Origin: Hordeum vulgare subsp. vulgare
Lineage: Eukaryota > Streptophyta > Magnoliopsida > Poales > Poaceae
DNA length: 64,000 nt
Assembly (NCBI RefSeq): GCF_904849725.1
Contig: NC_058524.1
Location: 353,397,823 to 353,461,822 of the forward strand
Direction of reading: 5' to 3'
The position numbers and the translations under genes are program-made. Shown here piece by piece: positions 33,701-45,059 of this stretch (positions within the stretch are counted from its first letter, which is position 1; each line of letters begins with the position of its first letter). The notes under the pieces are model-generated. The model did not search any database. It saw only the letters and a list, made by a program, of their open reading frames with translations, and was not told the origin of the DNA.

Positions 33701-34409
33701 TACCTTTGGCAAAGAGCTATCTATGCCCGACCGGAGATCTACAAATTGTGGTGTCTCTGCTATCGACGAAGGTGTTATCGAGTATTATGGGAGAGTTGAA
33801 GCAATTTATGAACTTCTATTCTATGGTGAAAACCCACCGAACGTCGTAGTCTTCAAATGTTATTGGTTCGAGCCGAAAAAGACTAAAAGGACTCATGAAC
33901 ATAGAGGACTAGTCGAAAACAATCCAAACACCCATTTAGATATTCCCGATGTCTATATTACGGCTCAACAGCCGACCCAAGTTTTCTATCTACTATGGGC
34001 ATGCCAAACGGATAATAATCTAGAAGGCTGGTATGTTGTTTATGAAGTGCCGCCACATGTCAGACAACCTCTCCCAAATGAACAGGATTATGAAGCTCAC
34101 GTTAACCCAGACACATACGATGGAGAGTTCTTCCAAGAAACACGTCTTTCCAAGAAACGTTTCAAGAACCGTCGTGCTTCACCCAAGAACATGGAAGTAG
34201 ACAGCGACAATGAATCCGACTCCAGCCCTGAGCCGGAACCAGAAGACCTGGAACTCGTAGAGGTTACTGATGCGGATGACCTGTCAATGCTTCAACGATT
34301 AAAGGAAGGCCTTTCACAACTTCACGCCGTTGAACCCGACGAGCACGTCATTCATGAAGACATGCGTGATAGTGACGATGATGATGCATTTATTGATGAT
34401 GATTATTAG
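30782..34409 (+). pseudogene. tnpD: CACTA tnp2-type transposase (TNPD-like), broken
   Basis: The start MSDRAWMYTGHPSQ opens a transposase-associated domain with CPCPGCDN and GFEPNYTVWTFHGE (first 90 codons). A zinc-ribbon-like CPNCKSCRY lies near 31440. The tnp2 domain follows with RLQRLFMVEGIARQM, SDGEAWKHFDGLH, a TDGFNPFG motif (near 31745), FPCPQCKAALKFHWLQ and MMHTEKNIGE. Next come a DUF4218-like part (FFNPMQHLILHLPTEARLG) and, after a probable intron (33328-33400), a DUF4216-like part (33612-34409) with an Asp/Glu-rich C-terminus. Frameshifts lie near 31485, 31925 and 33035, with stops near 32323 and 32357. The enzyme normally cuts at the CACTA ends using a DDE-type site. This copy cannot be translated whole. 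Confidence 0.88.
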
Positions 34410-34553
34410 TTTGTAAGATTCACAACTTAAATTATATATATTTTAATCTTTATTATTCATGTACATATTATTATTCATGTCAGTTATTCAATTTTTTTAT
34501 GTTGTACTAATTTCTTTTAATCTTTATCATGGTAGGTCACCAGGTGTGGAAAG

Positions 34554-37095
34554 ATGGTGGGCGCTGGTCCAGATCGCTCAACGGGTTCTTCCCAGGTGCC
34601 CCGCACGAGGGGTGGTACTTCCCTTCCACCCCTATCTCTCCGTATAGCCTTGGCAGACAGTCTATCAACACCACCCGTGGGTTCTTCTTCGTCGGTGGCA
34701 TTGCCCACTGGGAGAGGTGCTGGTCGGGTAGGGAAGAAGGGGAAGGATATAGGGAGAGGTGGTGGCCGCGGAAGATCCAGGAGGACTATTGAGCCGTCCT
34801 CGCCACCACCACCAGTTCATTCACCCGACCATAGGACTAGTATGGTCGACCCGTTTGCGGAGGAGGCTACGGGGACTCCGTTCCAGGAGCCTGTTGTTGA
34901 CGGGCATTCGTCCCATGAGACTCCGGTCCAGGAGCAGCCTCGGGTCGAGGTGCATTCGGCCCAGGAGAAGCCGGAGGAGATTACGGTTCCGGAGGCTTCA
35001 CCCGACGTGGAGAGGCGTGGATGGGAGACCTGGCCGGATCGTACCGAGTTCCCTGATTGGACCGAGGTTCCGGGTGGCTCAGGGGGCGGGGATAGCGGGG
35101 ATGAGCTTACGGATAGTGAGGGTGATGTGCAGGTGGACGGGGCCACCGTGTACAAGCGTGGTAGTACACGTCTCCCGGTCACCCCGGCTACCCGCGAGCA
35201 GAGGCCGGTGCTTAAACCTCAAGGAGATAGGTAAGTACATTTACCCTTTTTTTTAGCTTTTGCCTTCAAGTTTGTTCAAATATCTAATGCGTTGATCTTA
35301 TCATACTGCAGGGGATGGGTACACCCTCTTGGAGTCCGCAGGCATAACTCCGTCCTTGGTGTGCTTTGCTAGAAAAATTTCCCGGGGTTTGTCACGTTGC
35401 CTGGTGAGGGTCAGGTTCCTACACTAGGATTTACCTAGGAGCACTACCAGGCTGCGCAGGCCCCTCCGGAGGAGATTATAGATGGTGTCTTGTGCCACAC
35501 GAGGGCCGAGATGGTGATCAAGAACTTTTGGGTAAATTATCCTTTTACAGAATCTAAAATTAACAATATAGCTAATTATTGTACTAATCGGTGTTTTCAC
35601 GTTTGATTGTAGACCTTCTATAGTGGTGAGGATGGATATGAGGAGGAAGCGGCCAGGGTTCTCGAGACCGAGTGTAGGCGGTTACTACAGAACTTGCGCC
35701 ACGAGGCTCGGCCGCAGGCTATTCGAGATTACTACGCCACGCGTGGTATTAAGAAGCAGAAGAAGGATTGCCGCAGAAAGTTTCGGAAAAAGGAGCAATA
35801 CATGAAGGTAATTACCTATTCTTAAGTCCTTCTACGTAGTTTTCTTGATTTCATTCATAGGCGTAGCGGTGAAAATTCTTTCTAATAACTTACAGGTGCC
35901 CCCGAGATGGTGTGCGTATAAGATGGATTGTTGGGAGGCGTTGGTTGATGAGTGGTGCACAGGCAGCTGGCGAGCCGTCCACGAGAATGCGAAGGATCGG
36001 TGTAGCCAAATGGTTGGTGTGCCACACCATCAAGGCAGCGCCAACTTACTTCGGTTTGGACGAAACTGGGTATGTGATTTGCTTCATGATTCATGCAATT
36101 CATTCTTGATGCTAATATTTTGTTCCTCTCTTTTAGGCGCATCACAATAAGACTGAGATGCCACACTTGTACGACCTTTATGGCATGGCCCATACTGCCT
36201 CGTACAAGAAGGCGAATGCATTCTCTGAGTTTGACCTGGATGATCCCAATAACTTCACCAACATATCATCCCACCAGAGGCTCGTGGCATACAGGGACGC
36301 GGGGAAGGCTACGAAAGGGGATGACTTTAACCCTAGCCAGGAACCTTTGGATCCAGAGCTGGTGATGATATCTGGTGGCGGGAGGCCCCATGGCTCGATA
36401 GCCATTAGAGATGGGATAATACGTTTTCCACTCACTCTTCGGGAGGTCAAAGCGCGCCAGTCGAGCATCTGTCCTGAGATAACGCGTTGTCCACGACCAG
36501 TCGAACTTGCCATCGAGGTTAGTTGTACGGACTAAGAACACTTTCTTCCATTTCATTATGTGTGTCACCATAGATCATTACTGTGGTAACGAGGAATGGT
36601 GTTTCAGGCTGCTCTTTAGAAAGAGAGAGCGGCAAACCAGGCTGTTCTTGAGAAAGAGAGATTGGCAAGCCAGGCTGCTCTTCAGTCTGCTCTTGATGAG
36701 AGGGACCAGACCACGGCGTGATTGCTTGAGGAGGAGAGGGCCCGGAATGAGGCGGGTCAACGGGCCCTGTGCGAGCTTTTTATGGTATGTTTTCTTTCAC
36801 ATTAGCCAAATCATGTGTGTAATGTCTATTTCATTACTAACTAATACAACCCACTCTTCAGGGTCTGTGTGAGAAGAGCGGTCAAGTCCCTCCGCCGATG
36901 CCCGTCTTCTCTTCGATTGGCACGGTGAGTTTCATTATGAACTAGTATTAATAATTAAGTGTCATCATGCTAACTGAGACATTGCAAATATCTTTTCTGC
37001 AGAATAACTCCTGAGTGGCATCGCACGACCCTTCTCCAGGGCAACCGTCTCCAAACGAAGCCGTCGCGAGCAACCGTGGTGTTTCTCCTCCTTGA
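34554..37095 (+). pseudogene. CACTA second gene, Transposase_24/TNP1-type (TNPA-like)
   Basis: Exon 1 (34554-35234) encodes a Gly/Arg- and Pro-rich N-terminus, then GGDSGDELTDSEGDVQ. Later exons, separated by GT..AG introns of about 80-120 bp, start near 35312 and read FPGFVTLPGEGQ. They continue with FYSGEDGYEEEAARVLETEC, the core CWEALVDEWCTGSWRAVHENA (near 35930), HLYDLYGMAHTASYKKANAF (36160), a glutamine/leucine-rich coiled-coil-like segment (36610-36780), and a Ser/Pro tail ending at TGA 37095. The order matches plant Transposase_24 proteins accompanying tnp2. Their likely role is binding subterminal repeats. Single stops (e.g. near 35370, 35430, 36718 and 37012) suggest decay. Confidence 0.75.
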
Positions 37096-37106
37096 TGACC
37101 ATTGTG

Positions 37107-40100
37107 GTAAGTTTCTCTTCTCCTCTTTCATATTATCCTTGCTTTAATTTCCCCAAAAACACATAATTAGCCCATTTAGCTCCAGAATGCCATAATAATC
37201 TCAAAATGGCATAAGAACCTTGGTTAGCTCATGAATATTATATACTTAGCCTGTTTTCCTCTAAAATGAGATAATTAGCCCATTTAGCTCCAAAAAGACA
37301 TAATTAGGTAATTTAGCTCCAACAAGAGGAGAAGAAATAGGAAAATGAAAAGAAAGAAGAAGAAGAAGAAGAGAAGAAGGAGAAGGAGGAGAAGGAGGAG
37401 GAGGAGGAGGAGGAGGAGGAGAAGGAGGAGAAGGCCAAGGACCTTCTAGTCCTTCTCCTCCCCCTCCTTCTCCTCCTTCTCCTCCTTCTTCTTGATTTCT
37501 TCTTCTTCTCCTCCTCCTCCTCTTTCTTCTCCTCTTTCATATTATCCTTGCTTTAATTTCCCCAAGAATAACATAATTAGCCCATTTAGCTCCAAAATAC
37601 CATAATAAGCTCAAAATGGCATAAGAACCTTGGTTAGCTCATGAATATTATATACTTAGCTTGTTTTCCTCTAAAATGGGATAATTAGACCATTTAGCTC
37701 CAAGAAGACATAATTAGGTAATTTAGCTCCAACAAGAGGAGAAGAGGAGAAGAAATAGGAAAATGAAAAGAACGAAGAAGAAGAAGAAGAGAAGAAGGAG
37801 AAGGAGGAGAAGGAGGAGGAGGAGGAGGAGGAGGAGGAGGAGGAGAAGGCCAAGGACCTTCTAGTCCTTCTCCTCCTCCTCCTTCTTCTTGATTTCTTCT
37901 TGTTCTCCTCCTCCTCCTCTTTCTTCTCCTCTTTCATATTATCCTTGCTTTAATTTCCCCAACAATGACATAATTAGCCCATTTAGCTCCAAAATACCAT
38001 AATAAGCTCAAAATGACATAAGAACCTTGTGTAGCTCATGAATACTATATACTTAGCTTGTTTTCCCTAAAATGGGATAATTAGCCCATTTAGCTCCAAG
38101 AAGACATAAGTAGGTAATTTAGCTCCAACAAGAGGAGAAGAGGAGAAGAAATAGGAAAAATGAAAAGAAAGAAGAAGAAGAAGAAGAAGAGAAGAAGGAG
38201 AAGGAGGAGAAGGAGGAGGAGGAGGAGGAGGAGAAGGAGGAGAAGGCCAAGGACCTTCTAGTCCTTCTCCTCCTCCTCCTTCTCCTCCTTCTCCTCCTTC
38301 TTCTTGATTTATTCTTCTTCTCCTCCTGCTCCTCTTTCTTCTCCTCTTTCGTATTATCCTTGCTTTAATTTCCCCAACAATGACATAATTAGCCCATTTA
38401 GCTCCAAAATACCATAATAAGCTCAAAATGGCATAAGAACCTTGGTTAGCTCATGAATATTATATACTTAGCTTGTTTTCCTCTAAAATGGGATAATTAG
38501 CCCATTTAGCTCCAAGAAGACATAATTAGGTAATTTAGCTCCAACAAGAGGAGAAGAGGAGAAGAAATAGGCAAAATGAAAAGAGAGAAGAAGAAGAAGA
38601 AGAAGAAGAGAAGAAGGAGAAGGAGGAGGAGGAGGAGGAGAAGGAGAAGGCCAAGGACCTTCTAGGCCTTCTCCTCCTCCTCCTTCTCCTCCTTCTCCTC
38701 ATTCTTCTGGATTTCTTCTTATTCTCCTCCACCTCCTCTTTCTTGTCCTCATTCATATTATCCTTGCTTTAATTTCCCCAATAATGACATAATTAGCCCA
38801 TTTAGCTCCAAAATACCATAATAAGCTCAAAATGGCATAAGAACCTTGGTTAGCTCATGAATATTATATACTTTGCTTCTTTTCCTCTAAAATGAGATAA
38901 TTAGCCCATTTAGCTCCAATAAGACATAATTAGGTAATTTAGCTCCAACAAGAGGAGAAGAAATAGGAAAAATGAAAAGAAAGAATAAGAAGAAGAAGAG
39001 AAGAAGGAGAAGGAGGAGAAGGAGGAGGAGGAGGAGGAGGAGGAGATTGAGGAGAAGGCCAAGGAACTTCTAGTCCTTCTCCTTCTCCTCCTTCTTCTTG
39101 ATTTCTTCTTCTTCTCCTCCTCCTCCTCTTTCTTCTCCTCTTTCATATTATCCTTGCTTTAATTTCCCCAACAATGACGTAATTAGCCCATTTAGCTCCA
39201 AAATACCATAATAAGCTCAAAATGGCATAAGAACCTTGTTAGCTCATGAATATTATATACTTAGCTTGTTTTCCTCAAAAATGGGATAGTTAGCCCATTT
39301 AGCTCCAAGGAGACATAATTAGGTGATTTAGCTCCAACAAGAGGAGAAGAGGAGAAGAAGTAGGAAAAATGAAAAGAAAGAAGAAGAAGAAGAAGAGAAG
39401 AAGGAGAAGGAGGAGAAGGAGGAGGAGGAGGAGGAGGAGGAGAAGGAGGAGAAGGCCAAGGACCTTCTAGTCCTTCTCCTCCTCCTCCTTCTCCTCCTTC
39501 TCCTCCTTCTTGATTTCTTCTTATTCTCCTCCTCCTCCTCTTTCTTCTCCTCTTTCATATTATCCTTGCTTTAATTTCCCCAACAATGACGTAATTAGCC
39601 CATTTAGCTCCAAAATACCATAATAAGCTCAAAATGGCATAAGAACCTTGGTTAGCTCATGAATATTATATACTTAGCTTGTTTTCCTCTAGAATGGGAT
39701 AATTAGCCCATTTAGCTCCAAGAAGACATAATTAGGTAATTTAGCTCCAACAAGAGGAGAAGAGGAGAAGAAATAGGAAAAATGAAAAGAAAGAAGAAGA
39801 AGAAGAAGAGAAGAAGGAGAAAGAGGAGAAGGAGGAGGAGGAGGAGGAGGAGAAGGCCAAGGACCTTCTAGTCCTTCTCCTCCTGCTCCTTCTCCTCCTT
39901 CTCCTCCTTCTTCTTGATTTCTTCTTCTTCTCCTCCTCCTCATCTTTCTTCTCCTCTTTCATATTATCCTTGCTTTAATTTCCCCAACAATGACATAATT
40001 AGCCCATTTAGCTCCAAAATACCATAATAAGCTCAAAATGGCATAAGAACCTTGGTTAGCTCATGAATATTATATACTTAGCTTGTTTTCCTCTAGAATG

Positions 40101-40947
40101 GGATAATTAGCCCATTTAGCTCCAAGAAGACATAATTAGGTAATTTAGCTCCAACAAGAGGAGAATAGGAGAATAAATAGGAAAAATGAAAAGAAAGAAG
40201 AAGAAGAAGAAGAGTAGAAGGAGAAGGAGGAGAAGGAGGAGGAGGAGGAGGACTATAAGGGTCCTTGGCCTTCTCCTTCTCCTCCCCCTCCTCCTCCTCC
40301 TCCTTCTCCTCCTTCTCCTCCTTCTTCTTGATTTCTTCTTCTTCTCTTCCTCCTCCTCTTTCTTCTCCTCTTTCATATTATCCTTTCTTTAATTTCCCCA
40401 ACAATGACATAATTAGCGCATTTTGCTCCAAAATACCATAATAAGCTCAAAATGGCATAAGAACCTTGGTTAGCTCATGAATATTATATACTTATGTTGT
40501 TTTCCTCTAAAATGGGATAATTAACCCATTTAGATCCAAGAATACATAATTAGGTAATTTAGCTCCAACAAGAGGAGAAGAGGAGAATAAATAGGCAAAA
40601 TGAAAAGAAAGAAGAAGAAGAAGAAGAAGAAGAAGAGAAGAAGGAGAAGGAGGAGGAGGAGGAGGAGGAGAAGGCCAAGGACCCTCTAGTCCTTCCCTCC
40701 TTCTCCTCCTTCTTCTTGATTTCTTGTTCTTATCCTCCTCCTCCTCTTTCTTATCCTCTTTCATATTATCCTTGCTTTAATTAACCCATTTAGCTCCAAA
40801 ATGCCATAATAAGCTAAAAATGGCATAAGAACCTTGGTTAGCTCATGAATATTATATTCTTAGCTTGTTTTCCGCTAAAAATGACATAATTAGCTGAAAA
40901 ACATCATATTTTGTTCTTCTTCTAACTTTCTTATTCACATTTTGCAG
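37107..40947 (+). repeat. Nine-unit array (about 404 bp) inside a putative 3' intron
   Basis: A canonical donor GTAAGT (37107) and acceptor TTCACATTTTGCAG (40947) bracket the array. Each unit opens with TCATATTATCCTTGC (37126, then about every 390-415 bp to 40761) and holds three near-copies of CATAATTAGCCCATTTAGC. A purine tract of GAAGAA/GGAGGA follows, then a core AAGGCCAAGGACCTTCTAG, then a pyrimidine tract of CTCCTCCTTCTC. Purine and pyrimidine tracts are complementary, so each unit is a large imperfect hairpin. The core at 40250-40273 is inverted. A solitary copy of the same unit lies in the first intron (29420-30080). Confidence 0.85.
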
Positions 40948-41329
40948 ATTGGATATACTACATGCATGGAAGCTGGCATTCAAGGAGTTGAACAATGTCG
41001 ATGGATGAACTTTATATGTATATCATCTAGTTTTCATTTGAGTTGATGAACAATGTCGAACTATATGTATATGTATATGTATATATGATAAACAGTGCAA
41101 TACTTTGTATGTTGGTTCTTTCGATATATGGGGATGTACATTGATTTATATGTATATCATATATGTGTGGTGAATTATATATATGTGTTGGCAAGTATAT
41201 GTGTGGTGAACTATATATCATATATGTGTGGTGAATTATATAAATGTGATGTCAAATATATATATATATATATATATATATGTGCTGTGAAATAATATAA
41301 AACAAAAAAAACAGGTACTATATGGGCTC
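40948..41329. repeat. 3' end of the CACTA unit: short exon and TATATG microsatellite
   Basis: After the acceptor, a short non-coding exon (ATTGGATATACTACATGC) leads into repeated AACAATGTCGA segments. An AT-rich array of TATATG/TGTGGTGAAT repeats follows (41055-41290), with a pure TA run at about 41260-41280. It probably includes the poly(A) region of the second unit. Confidence 0.6.
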
Positions 41330-41920
41330 TTTGCCGTCTCCCAGCTGATGGAAAAGACCTGTGCCATCAGCTGGCAGATGGCAAAGGTGCCACATGGCAC
41401 CCAGCTGTGCATCCTGGGGTGTCTATATAGGCTCTTTGCCGTCTGCCTCCAGGGTGGGCAGACGGCAAAGAAGAGGGCACAGAGGAGGGGGGGGAGGAGG
41501 AGGCAGACGGCAAAAAGTGGAGGGGGGGAGGAGGAGGAGGCGGACGGCAAAGATAAAGGGGGAGGCAGACGGCAAATAGTAGAGGGGGGAGGAGGACGAG
41601 GCAGACGACAAAGATGAAGGGGGAGGCAGACGACAAAGATTAAGGGGGAGGCGGACGACAAAGCCTCTGTTAACCCCTAACGGAGGCAACACCTGTCGGC
41701 TGCCGTCTCGAGCACTTTGCCGACTGCTCCTAAGGAAAGCTAACGGCAAAGAGCTTTGCCGTCCGCTTTGGGGCGACAGACGACATAGAAGGTCCTATGC
41801 CGTCGTAGGCTGACGCAGAAATTTTCCGGCCGTGAGATTCCTTGCCGTCTGCTATTTTGTCTTTGCCGTCCGGGATTTAGTCTTTGCCATCTGTGATGGC
41901 AGACGGCAAAGAAGCTGATT
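41330..41920. repeat. Right subterminal repeats of the CACTA element
   Basis: At least ten copies of GACGGCAAAG / CTTTGCCGTC motifs occur in both orientations. Some are in tandem within a GGGGGAGGAGGA-rich stretch (41480-41670). They mirror the left subterminal region and run up to the terminal inverted repeat. ORFs here follow the repeats and are not genes. Confidence 0.8.
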
Positions 41921-41929
41921 CCTGTAGTG

Positions 41930-42884
41930 CTTGTACTTCAAAAGATAGTCTCCTCAACACTCAATCACTTTTTGTCTGATTTGGTGGGGGTAGAATAGAT
42001 TGATTTTGTGGAAATAAACTTGGGGAGACTAGAAATCAAGGTTCCAATGGTTTGAATGGAATCTTTTGATCTCAACACATGAGTAGGTGACTCTCTTTCA
42101 GAAAAATGGTTCTCGCAAGTGTAAGTGTGTTCTGAGTGCTTCCTCTAGGAGTGAGTGGTAGGTGGAGGGGTATATATAGGCATCTGGAAAAATCCAACCG
42201 TTGGAACATTATTGCCCAACTCAGTGACACCAAAATGTTAATCTCGGTGGTACCGAGTTGCACTAAATGTGGCAACTTCTATTACTGAGTGTGAATGATA
42301 TAGGAATCTTGGTGGTACCAATACGATGACCTAGACCAGTTCCAAACTCGGTGATACCAACTTCAAACTCGGAATTTTCGAAATTTGAAGTTAGCTTAAC
42401 AGAATGTTGGTCACCCAATCTCGATGGCACACATAGGATGTTGGTTGTACCGAGATGGTCGGATTGGCATATGATCTGTCTAATTGTCAAATCATATAGC
42501 CAAGTCGGAAATGTTGGTGGCATCGATTTTGCATAGTTAGCTTGGGACACTTATAATTTGTGGGAAAGTGGCCGAGTAATTTTTATGGATATTTCTAAGC
42601 ATTTGAGAAACCAATTCATAATAATACCACATCCCCTTTTAATAGTATTGGATTTCTTATGGACTCAAAAGTGATTTCTCACAAAGTGTAAAATGAGGAG
42701 TCTTATTTCTTCAAGCTTTAGCCAATCCTATTCCATCCTTCATCCAGGGGCTTCCCCTCACAATCATATAGCCAAAGCTCTCTATGGATTATACCTGAAA
42801 TATACTAGGTGAAAGTTTTAGTCCAAGAGACAATGCATGTTGTGATGAATTATGAAAATCACCAAGGGAACATATGTGCTTTCA
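41930..42884 (-). repeat. Copia 3' LTR, proximal part (right of the CACTA insertion)
   Basis: In minus orientation it starts TGAAAGCACATATG (42884), directly after a polypurine tract. It contains a TATA box (CCTATATATACCCC, minus, about 42167-42180) and then many GGTACCGAG-like motifs typical of this lineage. It shares its first 334 bp with 62339-62672. Confidence 0.85.
42167..42180 (-). promoter_or_regulatory. Copia LTR TATA box
   Basis: The minus strand reads CCTATATATACCCC about 710 bp into the LTR, followed leftward by the leader with ACTCACTCCTAGAGGAAGC-type sequence upstream of it. It would drive leftward transcription out of the 3' LTR into the CACTA element. Confidence 0.5.
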
Positions 42885-45059
42885 ATCTCCCCCTTTTTGG
42901 TAATTGAAGACAACATACGATCAAAGCTTCAGAATAAATATAAGCATTATAATAGGACAGCTTTGAAAGATACATGACTAGTACAAGCTCCCCTTAAATG
43001 TGTGCAATCCCTTTTAAAGGATAGTTGCTTTGGACTGCATGGGCACACATAAGGTAGAAGGACAAGACAAGCCATATAGATCTTGGTTATATGCATCAAA
43101 CATATGTGAATGAAGAGCTTCCGTTCATGACTCGCTCTTGCAAGAAATATGTGCAAGCGATAAGAGATCATCATGAACAAGGATATGATGCATATACTTA
43201 CCTTAATGTTCCTGAGTGTCTTGGCAGTAGAAGTACACTTGGGAAAACAAGTGTTAGATAACACAAGAGTACTCTATTGTAAAGATGCGAAGAGCTTCAG
43301 AAGTACCAAGATATTGAAGACATATGAGAAATGTTATTTGATGATAGATATGTCTCCATGAGAATTTAGAACTTTATTTCCTAAGGATGAATATGTATAA
43401 ATTCCCCCCTCCCCCCTAAATCATAGCATGTAGATATTGGGAGTAGGTATGGCAAGACAAGTTCAATCAAAAGATAGTGAGATAATAGTGATATATGAAA
43501 CAATTTTATCTCTCCCCCTTAATATGTAAGGTTTGATACAACTCCCTTTAGGTAGATCTCCACTTAGGTAGACCTTCCTTTAGGAACATATATCTCCCCC
43601 TATTGATCTTTATCCCCCTTTTGCATAATATTATTGCTGATATTTCTCCTCCGTTATATAAGTTTACTGGAAGCTTTGATATTTCTCCCCCCTTGGCATT
43701 AATTTACAAAAAGGTTAGAGGGTATGGGCTCATTGAGAGAAAGGGATCCTTGATACTTCTCTCATTGATAAGGGTTCCATGAAAGATCTCCCCCTTAAGT
43801 GTGAATAAGAGTTCACTGAAATTTCTCCCCCTTATATAGTAGGTAAAGGTTCATTGAATGTTCCCCCTTTGATATGTATAAGAGTTCCTAAAAATATCTT
43901 CCCGTCTATTTGGGATCCTCGATATTTCTCCCTCTTATATTGTATGGGATCACTCAGGATTTATCCCTCTAGAGAAGTTTTCTCCCCCTCGAAAAATAAG
44001 CCAAAAACAAATATTGTTTCCTAAATTTTTCAATAATAGCTTAGAAGGTAATGATTGTTGGGATCATTGAAAATATTTCTCCCCCTAAGACAAGAATCCA
44101 AAAAATATCTGAAAATCAAAGGTAGTGATACATTTCGGAGTCATCGAGACAATGTGATTCGATAGAACCGAGAATGATAGTGGTCCTCTAGGAGAAATCG
44201 GTTGGACCGAGTTTTCGAGATCGATGAAACCGAGTTGCATTGAAAATCAACTCCTTAACTGAAAGTAGGGAGATAATAATCTAAATATTGTTATACGATA
44301 CTAATTGTGAAAGAAAACATAATATATAACCAAATTTATATTTTTGTGTTTTTTTCTTATTTTTGAAATATATATACATATAGATGAGAGTTTAATGGTT
44401 CCAAAAATGTATGCAATGAAAAATGTGAACCATACAAGAAACTCCATCTAGATGTGGCCGGTGACTAGGTCGCCTATATTAGACTATTTCACTTGAGGAT
44501 TCAAGCAAGAATTCTTGATCACAGGTCATACTCATTGTTAAGAGCAAAATGGGGTTACCATTTTTCGACTAAGCTTTTTAATGTCTTCATATCACTTGAG
44601 TTGCTTTACCTCATGGCTTGGTGCAAAGCTTTTATCAAGGTTATGAGTACATACCTTCGAATGACGTTGATGGCGTGGCATGTAGGTGAACTTGTCGTGG
44701 ATGCTCAAAGTGGATAAAGATCATCTTGAGTTGGGATCTATCCTTGTCGTTTTGATTCACTTTTTCACCTACAATGGTTAGTCATGCAAGGAAGAGCATA
44801 ATATATCCAAATGACATGAGTGAACTTCATCATCATATAATTGTCAAGGATATGATTTTCTTGTCTTCTTCCTCCATCTCCTAAGAACGGATTTTTGATA
44901 CTTGGCTATGTCAAGATTGCTTTTGATGTGAGTTTATGGCAATATTGTGAAGTGTATTTATTCCAAGTACCTACAAAAGGATAAATGCAATACAAGTGAG
45001 CATAGTTTTCAAGATATAAGATAGTGTCAAATAAATAGCATCAAGGAATTGTCAACCAA
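42885..45059 (-). other. Copia 3' untranslated region with many polypurine tracts
   Basis: The tract abutting the LTR (minus strand AAAAAGGGGGAGAT, 42885-42898) is the functional polypurine tract by position. A further dozen or so related tracts (AAGGGGGAGA on minus) are spaced through 43500-44100. No protein is recognised. Long, PPT-repeat-rich 3' regions are a known habit of the SIRE/Maximus group. Confidence 0.7.

Larger units (their letters stand above)
28619..41929 (+). mobile_element. CACTA (En/Spm-like) DNA transposon, complete ends (TSD CTT)
   Basis: The left terminus reads CACTACTGGAATT (28619) and the right terminus ends ...AATCAGC-complement GATTCCTGTAGTG (41929). A 3-bp duplication CTT flanks both ends, as usual for CACTA elements. 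Subterminal regions at both ends are crowded with CTTTGCCGTCTGC and its complement. It encodes a tnp2-type transposase (30782-34409) and a Transposase_24/TNP1-type protein (34554-37095), both rightward. Both transcription units have long introns carrying the same purine/pyrimidine-rich repeat. At 13.3 kb it is complete in structure, but the transposase frame is broken, so it is probably immobile unless helped in trans. The terminal motif is Caspar-like, an uncertain family call. Confidence 0.93.

Noticed and set aside
37126..40790. Regular direct repeats resembling a CRISPR array
   Set aside because: Units are about 404 bp with no unique spacers, lie in a eukaryotic CACTA intron, and have no cas genes.
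41236..41749. Overlapping Pro/Ser-rich and Arg/Gly-rich ORFs near the CACTA right end
   Set aside because: They are produced by GACGGCAAAG subterminal repeats and GGAGGA runs.
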